The notes beneath the pieces were generated by a model. It did not search any database. It had not been told where the DNA came from and worked only from the letters and a program-made list of their open reading frames with translations. A program made the position numbers and the translations under genes. Positions 48,611 through 59,300 of a DNA stretch of 64,000 nucleotides are shown one piece after another; position 1 is the stretch's first letter, and each line of letters starts with the position of its first letter. This DNA is from Phoebastria nigripes (taxonomy: Eukaryota; Chordata; Aves; Procellariiformes; Diomedeidae). The stretch spans positions 743,860-807,859 of the forward strand of contig JAYKAV010002773.1 of assembly GCA_035582835.1 (NCBI GenBank). Reading direction: 5' to 3'.

Positions 48611-51490
48611 AGCCAGCGTGGAAGTAGGACAGCATGAAAATTGAGGTGCTGCATTGCTGCTAATGAAGTGCAGGGAAGATTTAGGTTAATTTTCTGGGAA
48701 ATGTGGGGAATTTTCATAATGGTGAGGATGGTTAAGCACCAGTGTAAGTCTCCTGGAGAGGCTGCGGGATCCCATAGCCGGAGGTCTGGAGCCTGCCACC
48801 AGTGCGGGGTCTGATCGAGGGCCCCAGCATCTGGAAACAAGTCCTGCACTGTAATTACATGCTGTGTGATGACGCATNTCCTCCTGGTTTGAGCTCTCAT
48901 CTTCTGGTTTTGTTTGAGACCCCCAGTTCTTACTGTGGAAGAGATGGAAAAGAGTTGTTCCCTGCCCACTGTCTTTGGTGACGCTCAGGACCTCACGGAC
49001 CCACAGGCTAACGGTGATGAACCACACACAAGCCATGACTGCTGTATCTAGGCACTTGANCTATATATAGCATTTTATAAAAATAAATTCGTTGTTACCT
49101 TTGCATCNGTCCGATGCAATTGGTTCAGCACTGTATTTCCCGATGTGCCGTGGTGCGGTAGCCACAGTCATGCAGTGGCTCGTGGGCAGGGTTGGGCGAA
49201 CACGATGGTCACAGCTGGCTGCGGGACCCCGGACCTCGCCTGCACTCAGGGAGGTCATGCTGCCTTNGCCACTTCCAGGGCAGCAGCAGCAGCAGCCAGC
49301 AGCCGGTCACTTTTGCGACAGGGGCACATTCCTGTTGTGTCAGGACCTCCATCCAGGCTGGCAGTGTGACGGGTTCAGGAGTGCTAAATGCACTGGAGGG
49401 ACGTTGCAGTCGATGCCCTCATTTGAGTCTGTTTCATTTTTTGACTATGTCTACCCTTTCTCTAAGAGAAAACAGGTCTTCAGCTCAGGCCCCTGGTTGC
49501 ATAGGTCAGGAATAAAAATTGTTCACAGTTCTCTTTTTGTTTCTGGTCTTCAGGTATTGACCATCTTCTCCATTTTCCCCGCTCTTGGCTTTATTCCTGC
49601 CGCTGCGTATTTTTGGTTTATGCTTCTTGCCAGCAGCTCCTTCTGAAGCTTTTCTCAGGCTCCTGGTTTGCCTCCCACCCTCACTGCAACACCTAATAGC
49701 CCTTTCCAGGTCCTCCTTGCTGGCTCCCCATGCAGCCCTGGCCCTGGCCGCTCAGGTTTGGTCCCCAGACCGTGACGATGAGCCGCTAGCAGAGCGGGTT
49801 TGTGCTGCTGGTGCCTCACATTTGTAATTACTGCATAGCGTGTGTTCAAATAGCCTTTCATATTTTAATCCAGCTATCTAATTCATCTTCTAACTAACTC
49901 CTCCGTATCACTATTACTTAGATTTGTATTCCCTTTTTATTTTTAGATATAGATATTTGCAAAAAGTATAGATTTTTACCTTGGACTTTCACATGGACTG
50001 GTAATGACTAGTGGGCTTGGGTANGACTGCAAAACTGAGTTATTTCTATACCCATGGTACCATGTTAAAGGATAATTTTGGGTAATCACCTGGGTTGTGT
50101 TTGTTTATAGGGGTGTAACTGGCAAACCGGTACCCAAGTCTCTGTTTGTCCTCCATCTCTTGTACTAAGGGTGTGCTTGACGCATTTGTTTTCCCGTGAC
50201 TGTGATGTCCTTTTTGATTTCCTAATTTTTCCTTCTCTTCTCTGTGTTATTTGTTACCATCTTCAGCCAAGCACAGACTGGTACTCAGAAATCAATTCAG
50301 CGCTGGAGTTTCAGTCTCGGAAGAGCTATATGGGAAAGGCCTGCCACCTTCCTAGGGTAGCCTGTGACAGAAGATAAATCATCGCAGATTTTTTGCCAAC
50401 ATGCCATATTTCAAACTCATAATCAGTCCACTATCATCCTTAGGTTTCCTTCAGCACTGTGCGATCTCCTTCCAACTCCGTTGATTTATGTTCCCAGGTA
50501 CCGACACCAATTGTACNTTTCTAATCCTCTCTTCTATAATTTCTCTTTGCCGCATTTCCTTAATTACCCTCTTTCTGACCTTCCTTTTCCTTCCTTACTC
50601 CTCCTTCCAGCTTGCTCTTGCCCTCCATTGACTCCTTCTCTCAATTTACGGTGTGAGCATGGTTTATGAACACCCTTGAGCCCTGGTGACGCTGGGGTTT
50701 TGGGGGGTGGTGTGTTCCCCAGCTGAAGCGGAGGCGGGAGCAGCCCCTTGCTGGGCTGGAGCTGGGCACATTGCTTGACAAAGACCCGCAGCGAAGGACA
50801 TGGAGAATCACTCATTTGGGGCGTTTAAACCACCGCCACATCCCTTCCCCGTGTGTCAATGACTCCTGACCTTGGCGTCGGGATTTGTCACCTCTGATGT
50901 CAGTAATTCCCAACAACAAAAGCAACAGAGACATCCCGCTTGTCCGGTGTGCAGCGGACCTGGGCCAAAGCGACCACTCAGTCTCGGCACTGCAGGGACG
51001 CCACTGAGCCCACGGCCAGGTTCTGCACCTCAGCTCTGGGATCCTGGATCAAGGAGGACGTGCTTCGTGCATATTAAAAAGTTTGGTCTGGTGATAACAG
51101 GGAGGAGAAACAACCTTATGGCCCTTTCCTGACCGGCTGCAATGAGCGGTTTGACAGCATCCTGCTGTGATGGAGATGTGCGTCCCGGGGGGGCAAATGG
51201 GGATTGTTTGGGAAAGAGCAGGCAGGTTTTGAAAATCAGGAGTGTGCAGCGGCCCGCAGGCTCATCCTGCATTCTTCATGTTGAGCTGCTTCGGCCTTGG
51301 CGGTTGCAGTGAATGTGGGGAGATCCGTGCTGGCTGCAGATGGCTCGAGTGTTGTCTCTCCCCCTGGGCCGACTGGGTTGCTTGGTTATATCAGATAAGT
51401 TTCCTTCCCTCTCTGTTCATCCAGTGGAAACCCTCAAAGCATGGAGGCAAAATTAGTTTTCCAAGGTTGACCAGCGATAGTGTGGTAATT
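48611..51490. other. Gene desert segment, no gene recognised
   Basis: Unique sequence, with a small hairpin at 49,101-49,119 (TTGCATC / GATGCAA, with an N in the loop) and a pyrimidine-rich stretch at 50,515-50,650. No coding content is recognised. Confidence 0.5.
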
Positions 51491-51494
51491 AAAT

Positions 51495-51612
51495 CATTAG
51501 GCTGGCAGACATGGAGCAGCAGGTCTAATCTGTAGCTCTGCCTCAGACCTCCTGTGTGACACTGGCCAAAGCATGTCATCTTTCTGTAGTCCTAATTTAT
51601 CCATAAAATGGT
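51495..51612 (+). repeat. MIR-like CORE-SINE
   Basis: In order it shows a B-box-like AGGTCTAATCTGTAGCTCTG, then CCTGTGTGACACTGGCCAAA, then CATCTTTCTGTAGTCCTAAT and ATCCATAAAATGG, matching the MIR layout (GGTTCGAATCCCGGCTCTGCC, CTGTGTGACCTTGGGCAAG, CCTCTCTGTGCCTCAGTTTC, ATCTGTAAAATGG) recalled from memory. Old CORE-SINEs are shared across amniotes. Confidence 0.65.
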
Positions 51613-51897
51613 GCCAGCCATTCTCTCTGCTGTGTCCAAGTAACGGTACATGCTCCAGGGTGGAGCTCGTCTTTTGATGCTGCTTTTTGTCATGCCTTGA
51701 CCTAGCCTAGGATTTCCAAACCAGTAAAAAACCAAGAGGACAGTAGCAGCNATGCTGCTGCTCAGAGGCGTGGGGAGCAGGGGGCTGGTGCTGGAGGAGC
51801 CAGGACCTGGGCTGGGAGCTGGGCTGGCCGGCGCTGCTGGAGCAGCACCGGGCTGAGCTGTGTGAAAGCCAGAGGGGTTTGCTGCTGATGCTGCAAC

Positions 51898-51957
51898 GGG
51901 CAGAGGCAGGGCAGGGCAGGGCAGGGCAGGGCAGGGGCAGGGGCAGGGACAGGGCAG
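51898..51957. repeat. (GGGCA)n microsatellite
   Basis: GCAGGGCAGGGCAGGGCAGG and GGGGCAGGGGCAGGGACAGG runs. Confidence 0.9.
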
Positions 51958-53795
51958 CTCACTGTGCTGTGCTTCCATCATCGCAGAGGTGGCCAGAGCT
52001 GCCCGAGCCAACATGCCTCCGTCCCCTCACCCCTTTGTCCCCAGCTGATTTTGCCTATCTGAACTATTGTGGTTGGGTTTTTTTTCCTGCTTTTCTCTCT
52101 CCATCACCTTCTGGCTCCGGATGCGGACAGGCAAGGGGTGGACGTGCCTGGGCAGCNGCAGCATGGGCTGCCCTGCACCGTCCTGGGGCAAGCAGCAGCC
52201 CCGCGGGGGGATGCCCTGCTCAAGGCTCACAGCTGCTGCCAGCTCTCCTGGAAAGAGGAGGAGTTGGATAACTCCAGGCTGAGAAAAACACCCAAAGCCA
52301 CTGTTGCTTTTAGGGGATGAGCAAGCTGAGGTCCTACCGAGCAGGTTTGTGTGCGGGAGAGGTGTCCATCCCCGCAGTGCTGGGGTCCATGTGGGCAGAG
52401 CCTTCCTGCAGCTCTGCAGCCACCCCGGCTGGGCTGGGAGGGCTGAGGGGAGGGGGAAAATCACAACAGTTAACTTTAAGAAGTCACTGGAACATCTTCT
52501 TCATAATTAATAAATGAAAAATGTTACTGCAGCTAATCAATAAAGTTGTTAGAGGGAATTGATCGGAGGGGGAACTCTTTTTGTGGGTACAATTTTTCAC
52601 CTATGCAGAACAAAAGGCTCCCCGGGGTGCCATCAAACAGATCGGCGCTTGGGAGCCTGACCCAAACAGTGAAAAAACCAGAAAGACAATTAATTAAAAC
52701 CTGAGAGAGCGACATCCCCCGAGAGCCGCAGGAGGGGACGGACCCAGGCGTGGTGGCTGTGCACGTGCCGCTCTCGAGGGCGGCCCGGGGTACGTTTCGG
52801 GTGGTCCCAAGCCGAGATGAGGCACCTTGGTGCTGCAGCTGGGGTGAGGGGGTCCTGGACCTGGGGTGAAAGGCGAAAGTCCTCCTGGAAAGGACCATGC
52901 ACCCTCCGGTGCCANCAGCCAGCTGAGCCGTCACCAAGCACGGCAGTGTCCCCTGAAGGCACACGCCGGGACGGTTTCCCAAGGGGAGTGCNCACGTTGC
53001 ACGCCCCGCTCCTGCTCGGCTGGGTCAGCTTTTCCACAATAAACCTGACTGCCTGGGCAGGAAATAACCCCTCCTGCAGGGAGTTTATAGGGTGATAATG
53101 AGCATCAAAAAAACCTTGGATTGACACTTGACATTCAAGTATTTGCCTTGGGAGATGTAATTTACAGATCTAGTTAAGCTGTGGTTTTGTTTTTTTTTTT
53201 AAAGTGGTTTGACTGTTTTTCCTCTTGGAAAAATGGTGTTTGGGTCATGACAAAATGCAAAGCTATTTCCAGATCAGCATTTTAGGCCTCATTTTTGTTC
53301 TTGCTGAAAGCAGATGCTCCTTGACTGCAGCGGGCACAAGAATAGCTCTTCTTCACACGCGCGCTTTCCTCCCTCCTGCTCACCTAACACTACCGCAGGT
53401 CTTGAGCCTGTGAACGTGTAAGGATACGCTGGGACTGCTCACACGTACAAAGCAAAGTCTGTGCATAAACATCCGCAAGCCCAGGGCCTTTTTCATCCTT
53501 ACTAATATCTNTATTCATTTTTCGCGTGGTTTTAATTTGTCATTGTTTTAATATGTACAAGGATGAAGGACTGGAAGAAAGGTGAAGAATTAAAATAAGC
53601 GCTCGGTTGAAGCTTTAACGTGACACCTGGATTTTGCGATGAACTGCGTAACCGAGCTGTGGGAGTCTCCTCTGGCATCACTGTTTTGCAGGGGGATGCA
53701 GTGCTGGCCCCTGGGCGGGGGGCTCTCCTGCCGGCCTCCTCCCGGGCTGCGGGCTGCTCCTTGGCCCACGCTCTTCTGGTTAAAGCCACCTGCCA
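51958..53795. other. Gene desert segment, no gene recognised
   Basis: Mixed-composition sequence with a poly-T run at about 53,188-53,201. No exon or recognisable repeat family. Confidence 0.5.
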
Positions 53796-53796
53796 G

Positions 53797-53862
53797 ACAA
53801 GCCCAGCAGGCAGGGCAGGCGCTGCAGGCAGGGCAGGCGCTGCAGGCAGGGCAGGCAGGGCC
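53797..53862. repeat. 18-bp minisatellite, about 3 units
   Basis: CAGGCAGGGCAGGCGCTG is repeated. It keeps several frames open in both directions. Confidence 0.75.
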
Positions 53863-53984
53863 GGCGTCCCTGCTCCCGCGGCGGGGCTGGGCACCGCGGG
53901 CCCCCGGCCGCCCGCGCCGGCAGCGCTCACCTCGAGCCGCAGCGGCTGAGAAGCACCTCGGCAGACCTGCCGTCAACCTGGGGG

Positions 53985-54110
53985 GATCAATGAACAATTA
54001 ATTACTGTCATCAAGCGGGACTCTGCTCGGGGAAGACAGCACACTTATATTTATCAATTACTAATTAGTAGCTCCTGCCTGGCTGGCAGTTGTCTGTCAG
54101 CCAAGAGGAG
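53985..54110. promoter_or_regulatory. Homeodomain/TALE-rich enhancer candidate
   Basis: ACAATTAATTACTGTCATCA (53,994-54,013) joins a TAATTA homeodomain core (53,999-54,004) to a MEIS/PREP-like CTGTCA (54,005-54,010). ATCAATTACTAATTAG follows around 54,054-54,068, then an inverted TGGCTG (54,080-54,085) ... CAGCCA (54,098-54,103) NFI-like pair. Inferred from motif clustering only. Confidence 0.35.
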
Positions 54111-55640
54111 CGCGGCGGCGGGGCTCACGCGGGGTCACTTTCTTAGTGGTAATTAAGGATGGATAAACTTGTTTGGAAAAGCCTGGAAGCCTGAACTACA
54201 GCTGGGAGGTAGGAAAANCATCCGAACAATTAAGACTAGGATCTTTAAAAGAGCTTTTAGATGTCAAAGCCGCCAGCATTTCACTTGGGCTAAGTGCCTA
54301 GCTCCCGCAAGATCATGAAAATCCCAGCCCCAAATTAATTTTTTAGATGTGCATTGGCTCAGAAACAAGGTGGTTCCTTTGCTTTCTCCTTCTGCCTCCC
54401 TTTCCCGGGGAAGGGAGCCTGCCTGGGGCCTCTGCCATGGCCACATCCTCCTCGTCGCTGCTGGCGGGTCTCGGCATGGCACCCCCGTCCCAGNGGGGCT
54501 TCCGTGACCCCCCCGCCAGCTGGGGTCCCCAAGGGTGACACTGACCCCGCAGCGAGGCGCTGCAGAAAGTCAAAACGCATGCAGATTTTTCCCAATTTAG
54601 TGGATTTGTAGCTACTGCTGTAAGGGATGTCAGCCGTGCTATGGGATGAAATGCTAGAGACAGGGGTGGGTGCTTTGCTGAAGTGGTGCCTCGGCTGGAA
54701 GGTTATTGTGCTGACAAGCTCGGGCGAGAGCAAGAAGACGATGTAAAAGGTTTTTATCTGTGTTGTTTTTGGAAAGAGACACAAACTGGGAAGAAATACT
54801 GGGAGAAGGATGGATACGGGGGTGCTTGCCTGTGTCCGCACAGTGTTGGGGCTGGGCAGGACTGGCCCCAGGTCTGGTTTTTGCAGCGCCGGGCTCTTCA
54901 CCCCACTGCCCAGGTGCTGCACCACGGCTCGTGGCCCTGCACTTGCGTCGGTGGTTTGGTGACATGCCACAGCCGTGCTTGGGGTTGGAACGGGGGAGCC
55001 AGCCCCAGGCTGCGCGTGCCTGGCCTCCGCGCGGGGAGGACCGAGCTGACGTAGCGATGGCTGGTTTGGAGGAGACCCAAAACATCCTCCGGGAAGCCTG
55101 GATGGGCCTGAGAAGGGAGAGGAGACCTAACGCTGCTCAGGGGCAGGACCCTGCCCTTGCTGGCAACAGGCTAGGAGGGTTTTGGAGGGAGATTATGGGA
55201 CAGGCTAAGCCGCGGCTGCAGAGGACTGGGTTCAGCAGCCCGGGGGTCCCTGCCAGCCCCAGCTTTACCTTTTAACGACCCTTTCTGGCCACGTTCCGCA
55301 GGGTGTACAGAGCTGCTGCCTCTCTCCCGAAGGGCTGGATGTGCATGCCCGGAGCCGCCCTGTGCGGCTGTCCCCTCCCGGGCTGCCCTTCACGCCGGCG
55401 CTGCAATGAGCCGTCCCGCAGCTGCTGCTCGGGCAAAGTTTCTCAACCAGTTTCCTGTGTTGCAAACAGATGTCAAGGGCTACTGTGGACTAATTTTTCT
55501 TGTAGAGTAGAATAACATCACCGCGGTGTCTTTTCCCTCTGTAACATCAAGAATAAGTCACCGTTTAACCATGTCTTTCTGTCGTTTGAAAAGGAATGTC
55601 CTGACCTAGCCCGTCCCAAGGAAGTAACGCTTTAACTCTG
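54111..55640. other. Gene desert segment, no gene recognised
   Basis: GC-moderate unique sequence. A long minus-strand ORF at 54,359-54,970 has no recognised domain and contains an N; treated as chance. Confidence 0.5.
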
Positions 55641-55659
55641 ACTGTGCTAAGTCCTCCGG

Positions 55660-56160
55660 CTCCACATCAAGTTGATTATTGACGGTGATAACTATTTTAT
55701 CTGCCGCAGGTAACTGATCCCAAACTACGCGGTGAACCGGACACAAACCAGTATCTTATCACTTTGCTGGCTTTATCGCCCCTCAAACGGCGGCAGCAGG
55801 ACCTGGCTGCCGGGCTTCCCAGGCAGCCAGGACAGTAACTTATTGTTTGTAATTAACTCGATCAAGCAAAACTCCTATAAATCAATCATGGCTTGGCTAA
55901 TAAATAAATCTTTGATCAATTACTACCTGCAAAATGTGTAGACAAGGGTCAGTATCTCTGATTTACCACTTTCCTTGTGCTGAATTGGAAGATCAAAGAT
56001 TAATGTCAGGAGGGACATCAGCAATCTGAATGCAATGCATTATTTAAAACTTCAGAGATAATAAAATTTTTGAGGAGACTGGCCCATTAGTTCAGCGTTC
56101 ATATTGACATTTCTCCCACTGTATTAGGAGTTTTGTTAATGATTTTATATTCCCCCCTGA
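55660..56160. promoter_or_regulatory. TCF/LEF- and GATA-site-bearing candidate enhancer
   Basis: A 500-bp unique AT-rich block carries two opposed TCF/LEF cores, CTTTGATC (55,910-55,917) and GATCAAAG (55,991-55,998), several GATAA/TTATC cores (near 55,687, 55,700, 55,755, 55,766), and homeodomain-like AATTAA, TAATAAATAAAT and TTAATG cores. It is followed sharply by a CpG-rich patch. Looks like a conserved developmental enhancer, but conservation is untested. Confidence 0.4.
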
Positions 56161-56199
56161 CTCCCTACTCATTTTTCTTTGTCCTTTTTTCATTTTTAA

Positions 56200-56350
56200 T
56201 GGGGCGGCCGGACGCATTCCCGTAGCAACACCCCTGTGGCCAGGAGCCTCGTGGCCCCTCGGGGCAGAGCACCCGCCCCGGCGGCCCCGGCTCTGCCGGA
56301 CGGCACGCGGCGGCTCACTCAGCTCCTCCGGGCCCCGCGGGAGCTGTCAC
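56200..56350. other. Small CpG-rich patch in the desert
   Basis: About 150 bp with dense CpG (GGGGCGGCCGGACGCATTCC, CCGGACGGCACGCGGCGGCT) directly next to the AT-rich candidate enhancer. No associated exon is recognised. Could be an orphan CpG island or an unannotated non-coding RNA promoter. Confidence 0.35.
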
Positions 56351-59300
56351 GCTGCCATGTGGCCCCGCCTCAGCATCACACGTGCCTTTGCTAATTCTGG
56401 GGCCGCATTTCTTAATCTAACGACTAATTCCAGGAACCTGGCCGTGCCGTAATGGGCTGCTGCCTCCGGGGATTCACCAGGGGCGGTTTTGCTCGGTCTG
56501 GCGCTGAGAAACAGAACAGGGGGGTCTGCCTCCGGAGGAGGGAGGATGCTGCCGGGGCTTTCAGACGCGGGGGAAGCCGGCCAGAGTTGCCTCATTAGCT
56601 CATTAACTAGCTAATCGCGGGATATTTGGTAAAGCCCAGAAAATTTCCTGGAAATGTAGGAAATGGAGGGAGCACCCCAGCTAGGAGGAGTAAGGTCCCA
56701 CGTGCTCCACGGGAGGTGGCACATCTGCTGGGAAGATCTGAAGAGGTCTTATCCCCCAGAAAAGGGAAATGCACCATCCGAAACGTACCTTGTTGCCACT
56801 GCCATGAGGAGGGATGGGTCCACAGGGTGGTCCACCCTTTGGCAAGCTACGCATGGTGCAGATGCCAACAGCTCACCTAGTACCCAGAAAGGTGGACCTG
56901 CTCTCTGCTCCACCATCACCGACACGTAGAGGTGTCCCGGGAGCCTCACGGGAAAGGACCTGTGCAAACATGGCATGNGGTAAGAAATCAAGTGGAGGAT
57001 TAACAGAGGGTGCTTATAGCTGAGCTATGTGCTGGAGGAACACTGGTTTGGTCAAGCCCTTCGCACTTGTGATTTTCTGCTAAACCAAGTGCAGGGGTGG
57101 CACTCCTGAAGGTCGGAGCTCCCTCCCTCTCATTGGCATTGCCACCCTGAAACCCAAGCCATCTGGGATTTCAGCGAAGCAACACTGCTAAAGCGCCAAG
57201 CAGCTTTCAGAATGAAGACCAAGGATGGTCCCGGCTGTGCAACAGCCACAGATGCAGGAGGGGTGCAGGCAGTGCCTTCAGCTGCCCCTGCCACGGGGCA
57301 GCCCTGGGGACACGTCCTGAGCGAGGCTGACGCTCCTGCGGGGACANGTCCCTACCCCTCGCCGGCCAGGGGATGCCGTGGGAGGCTGGGTCGGGTGGCA
57401 CACCGGCACGGGGCTGGGGATGGCATCACCAGGTGGAAGAGCAGAAGAGACGGCAGGAGCAGTTGGCGTTGGTCCCCTTCAAACAATGCAGTCCTGGCTC
57501 ATATATTTTTCATCCCAGTTGAGGGTACAGTGTCAGCCGATGACCTTTGTCACACCCCAGTGCTTTCTGGGATGTAAATGAGGGGCTTTTTTTCCCCATC
57601 TGGACAGATAAGATGGACTCTTACTTGTGCGTCTTGGAAGCAGATATTTATTGCAAGCCCACTGCTACTCTCAGCAGGTGGACAAAGATACTACTGTCAT
57701 TATGTGCTCAGAAAATGCTTTGTAAAATTTGGTAAAGTATGCAGCAGACTCGGAAGCAGATAACATCTGCCTTAAAGGACTGCACTGCTGTAAACAAGGT
57801 TTAGAAAAATAGCACCCACCGCTTCTCCACGGGAGTATTGATTTTTGGTGTTGGAAAGGGTCAAATTCAAATTGCTGGCACAAAGAGCGGCTGCATCTCC
57901 TCAACTGTGTGTCTTTTAACAAAGAACAAAGTCGTGTGACGGGAGGGAGGCAGAAAAGGGGACGGCAGCCGAGGGCGGCCGCACGCCAGCGCGCCTTTCC
58001 CACGGGAGCGGCCAGCTGCTGCCCCACGGGGACTGTCACTGGGCTGGGGGCGGCGAAGGCTCCTCGGAGCAGCACTGCCTTGGGGGGGGCCCCCAAACTG
58101 CCCCCCCCGGTGCAGCCCCTGCCCTGCAGCAGCCTTCGCCCACCGGAGCATCCTGCCGGGAACTGAGGGGCAGCCGCGGCTCCTGCAGGGCAGAGCTCGC
58201 TGCAGAGGGGCTGGCTGCGAGGCACTGGGGATTTTTCAGCCCCCCTTGCCCCCAGGAAAGCCAGAGCCCTGCCCCAAGCTTCAGTTTCTCCAGCTGCTGA
58301 ACAGAGATAACTCCATAAAGGGCTTTGAAACCTGCTCCTGAGATGGCCGGGTGGGAGCCGGGTGTATCTATCACTGCATGTGAAGGAGGATGGAGATCTT
58401 CCCTGGCTGCTGCATTGCACCGGCAGACAGCTGGTAACGATGACATTTTATTGCCTGGCCCCGAGGAGCAAAGGGTTTTCCCTTTCTTTACAGGTCAAGA
58501 CGAGCTAGAAGTGTCTGTGTTGCCGCTGGAGATGCTGGGCAAGCCGCTCACGAGCTGGGAGAGGGTGAAAAACTGGAGGAAACCTCAGAGCGGTGTGGTA
58601 TGTCCCAGTGCCCCAGGTACACCCCTGTCCCGAGGGGCTGGGCTGTGTGAGACACGGGGACATCTGCGCCCGCAGGGCAGGACACGGGTAGCACCTTCCC
58701 ACAGGCACGTCTTCCCACGGGCCGTACAGGCAGCTCTGCCCTGGGCACCCACCCCAGCAGGTGACGGTTGCCCCAACCGCTGCGCAGTGGGGCAATCAGA
58801 TACGCCCCAGCAGAGCGACTCGGCGTTCCCGTTACCCACACTGGTGCAAATGCATGCTTGCTGAAGCATCACCCCGCAGCGCAGCCCCAGGCACAGACGC
58901 TCTTCTCTGCCTTCGCGTTAGGTACAGGACTTGCCGAGCACCTTGTCGGCCTAGGTCCTGGGGCTCAGCATTTGCAGGCGGCCGCAGCCATCGCTGCAGC
59001 ACAGCAAGCAAACGAAGATCAGGCTGCAGGTCCTGGAGCACTTACAGCATAATGTCAGTTGTGGAAATTCACCGTCCAAGTTATCGTCCCACAGGAATGC
59101 CTTGAAAACGTTTCCTAGACACAGTCTAACGGGAAGCAATATCCTCCGCAGCAGAAAATAAAATGCAGAAGTGGCACATGCAAAGGCTAATGTTTAAAGT
59201 AAAGAATTTTACCCAAAGAGCATGTGGCAGATCCAAATCCCCTTCATCCAAACGTCATTATTTATTAATATTCACATTGTACATACTGTTGATTTGTAAG

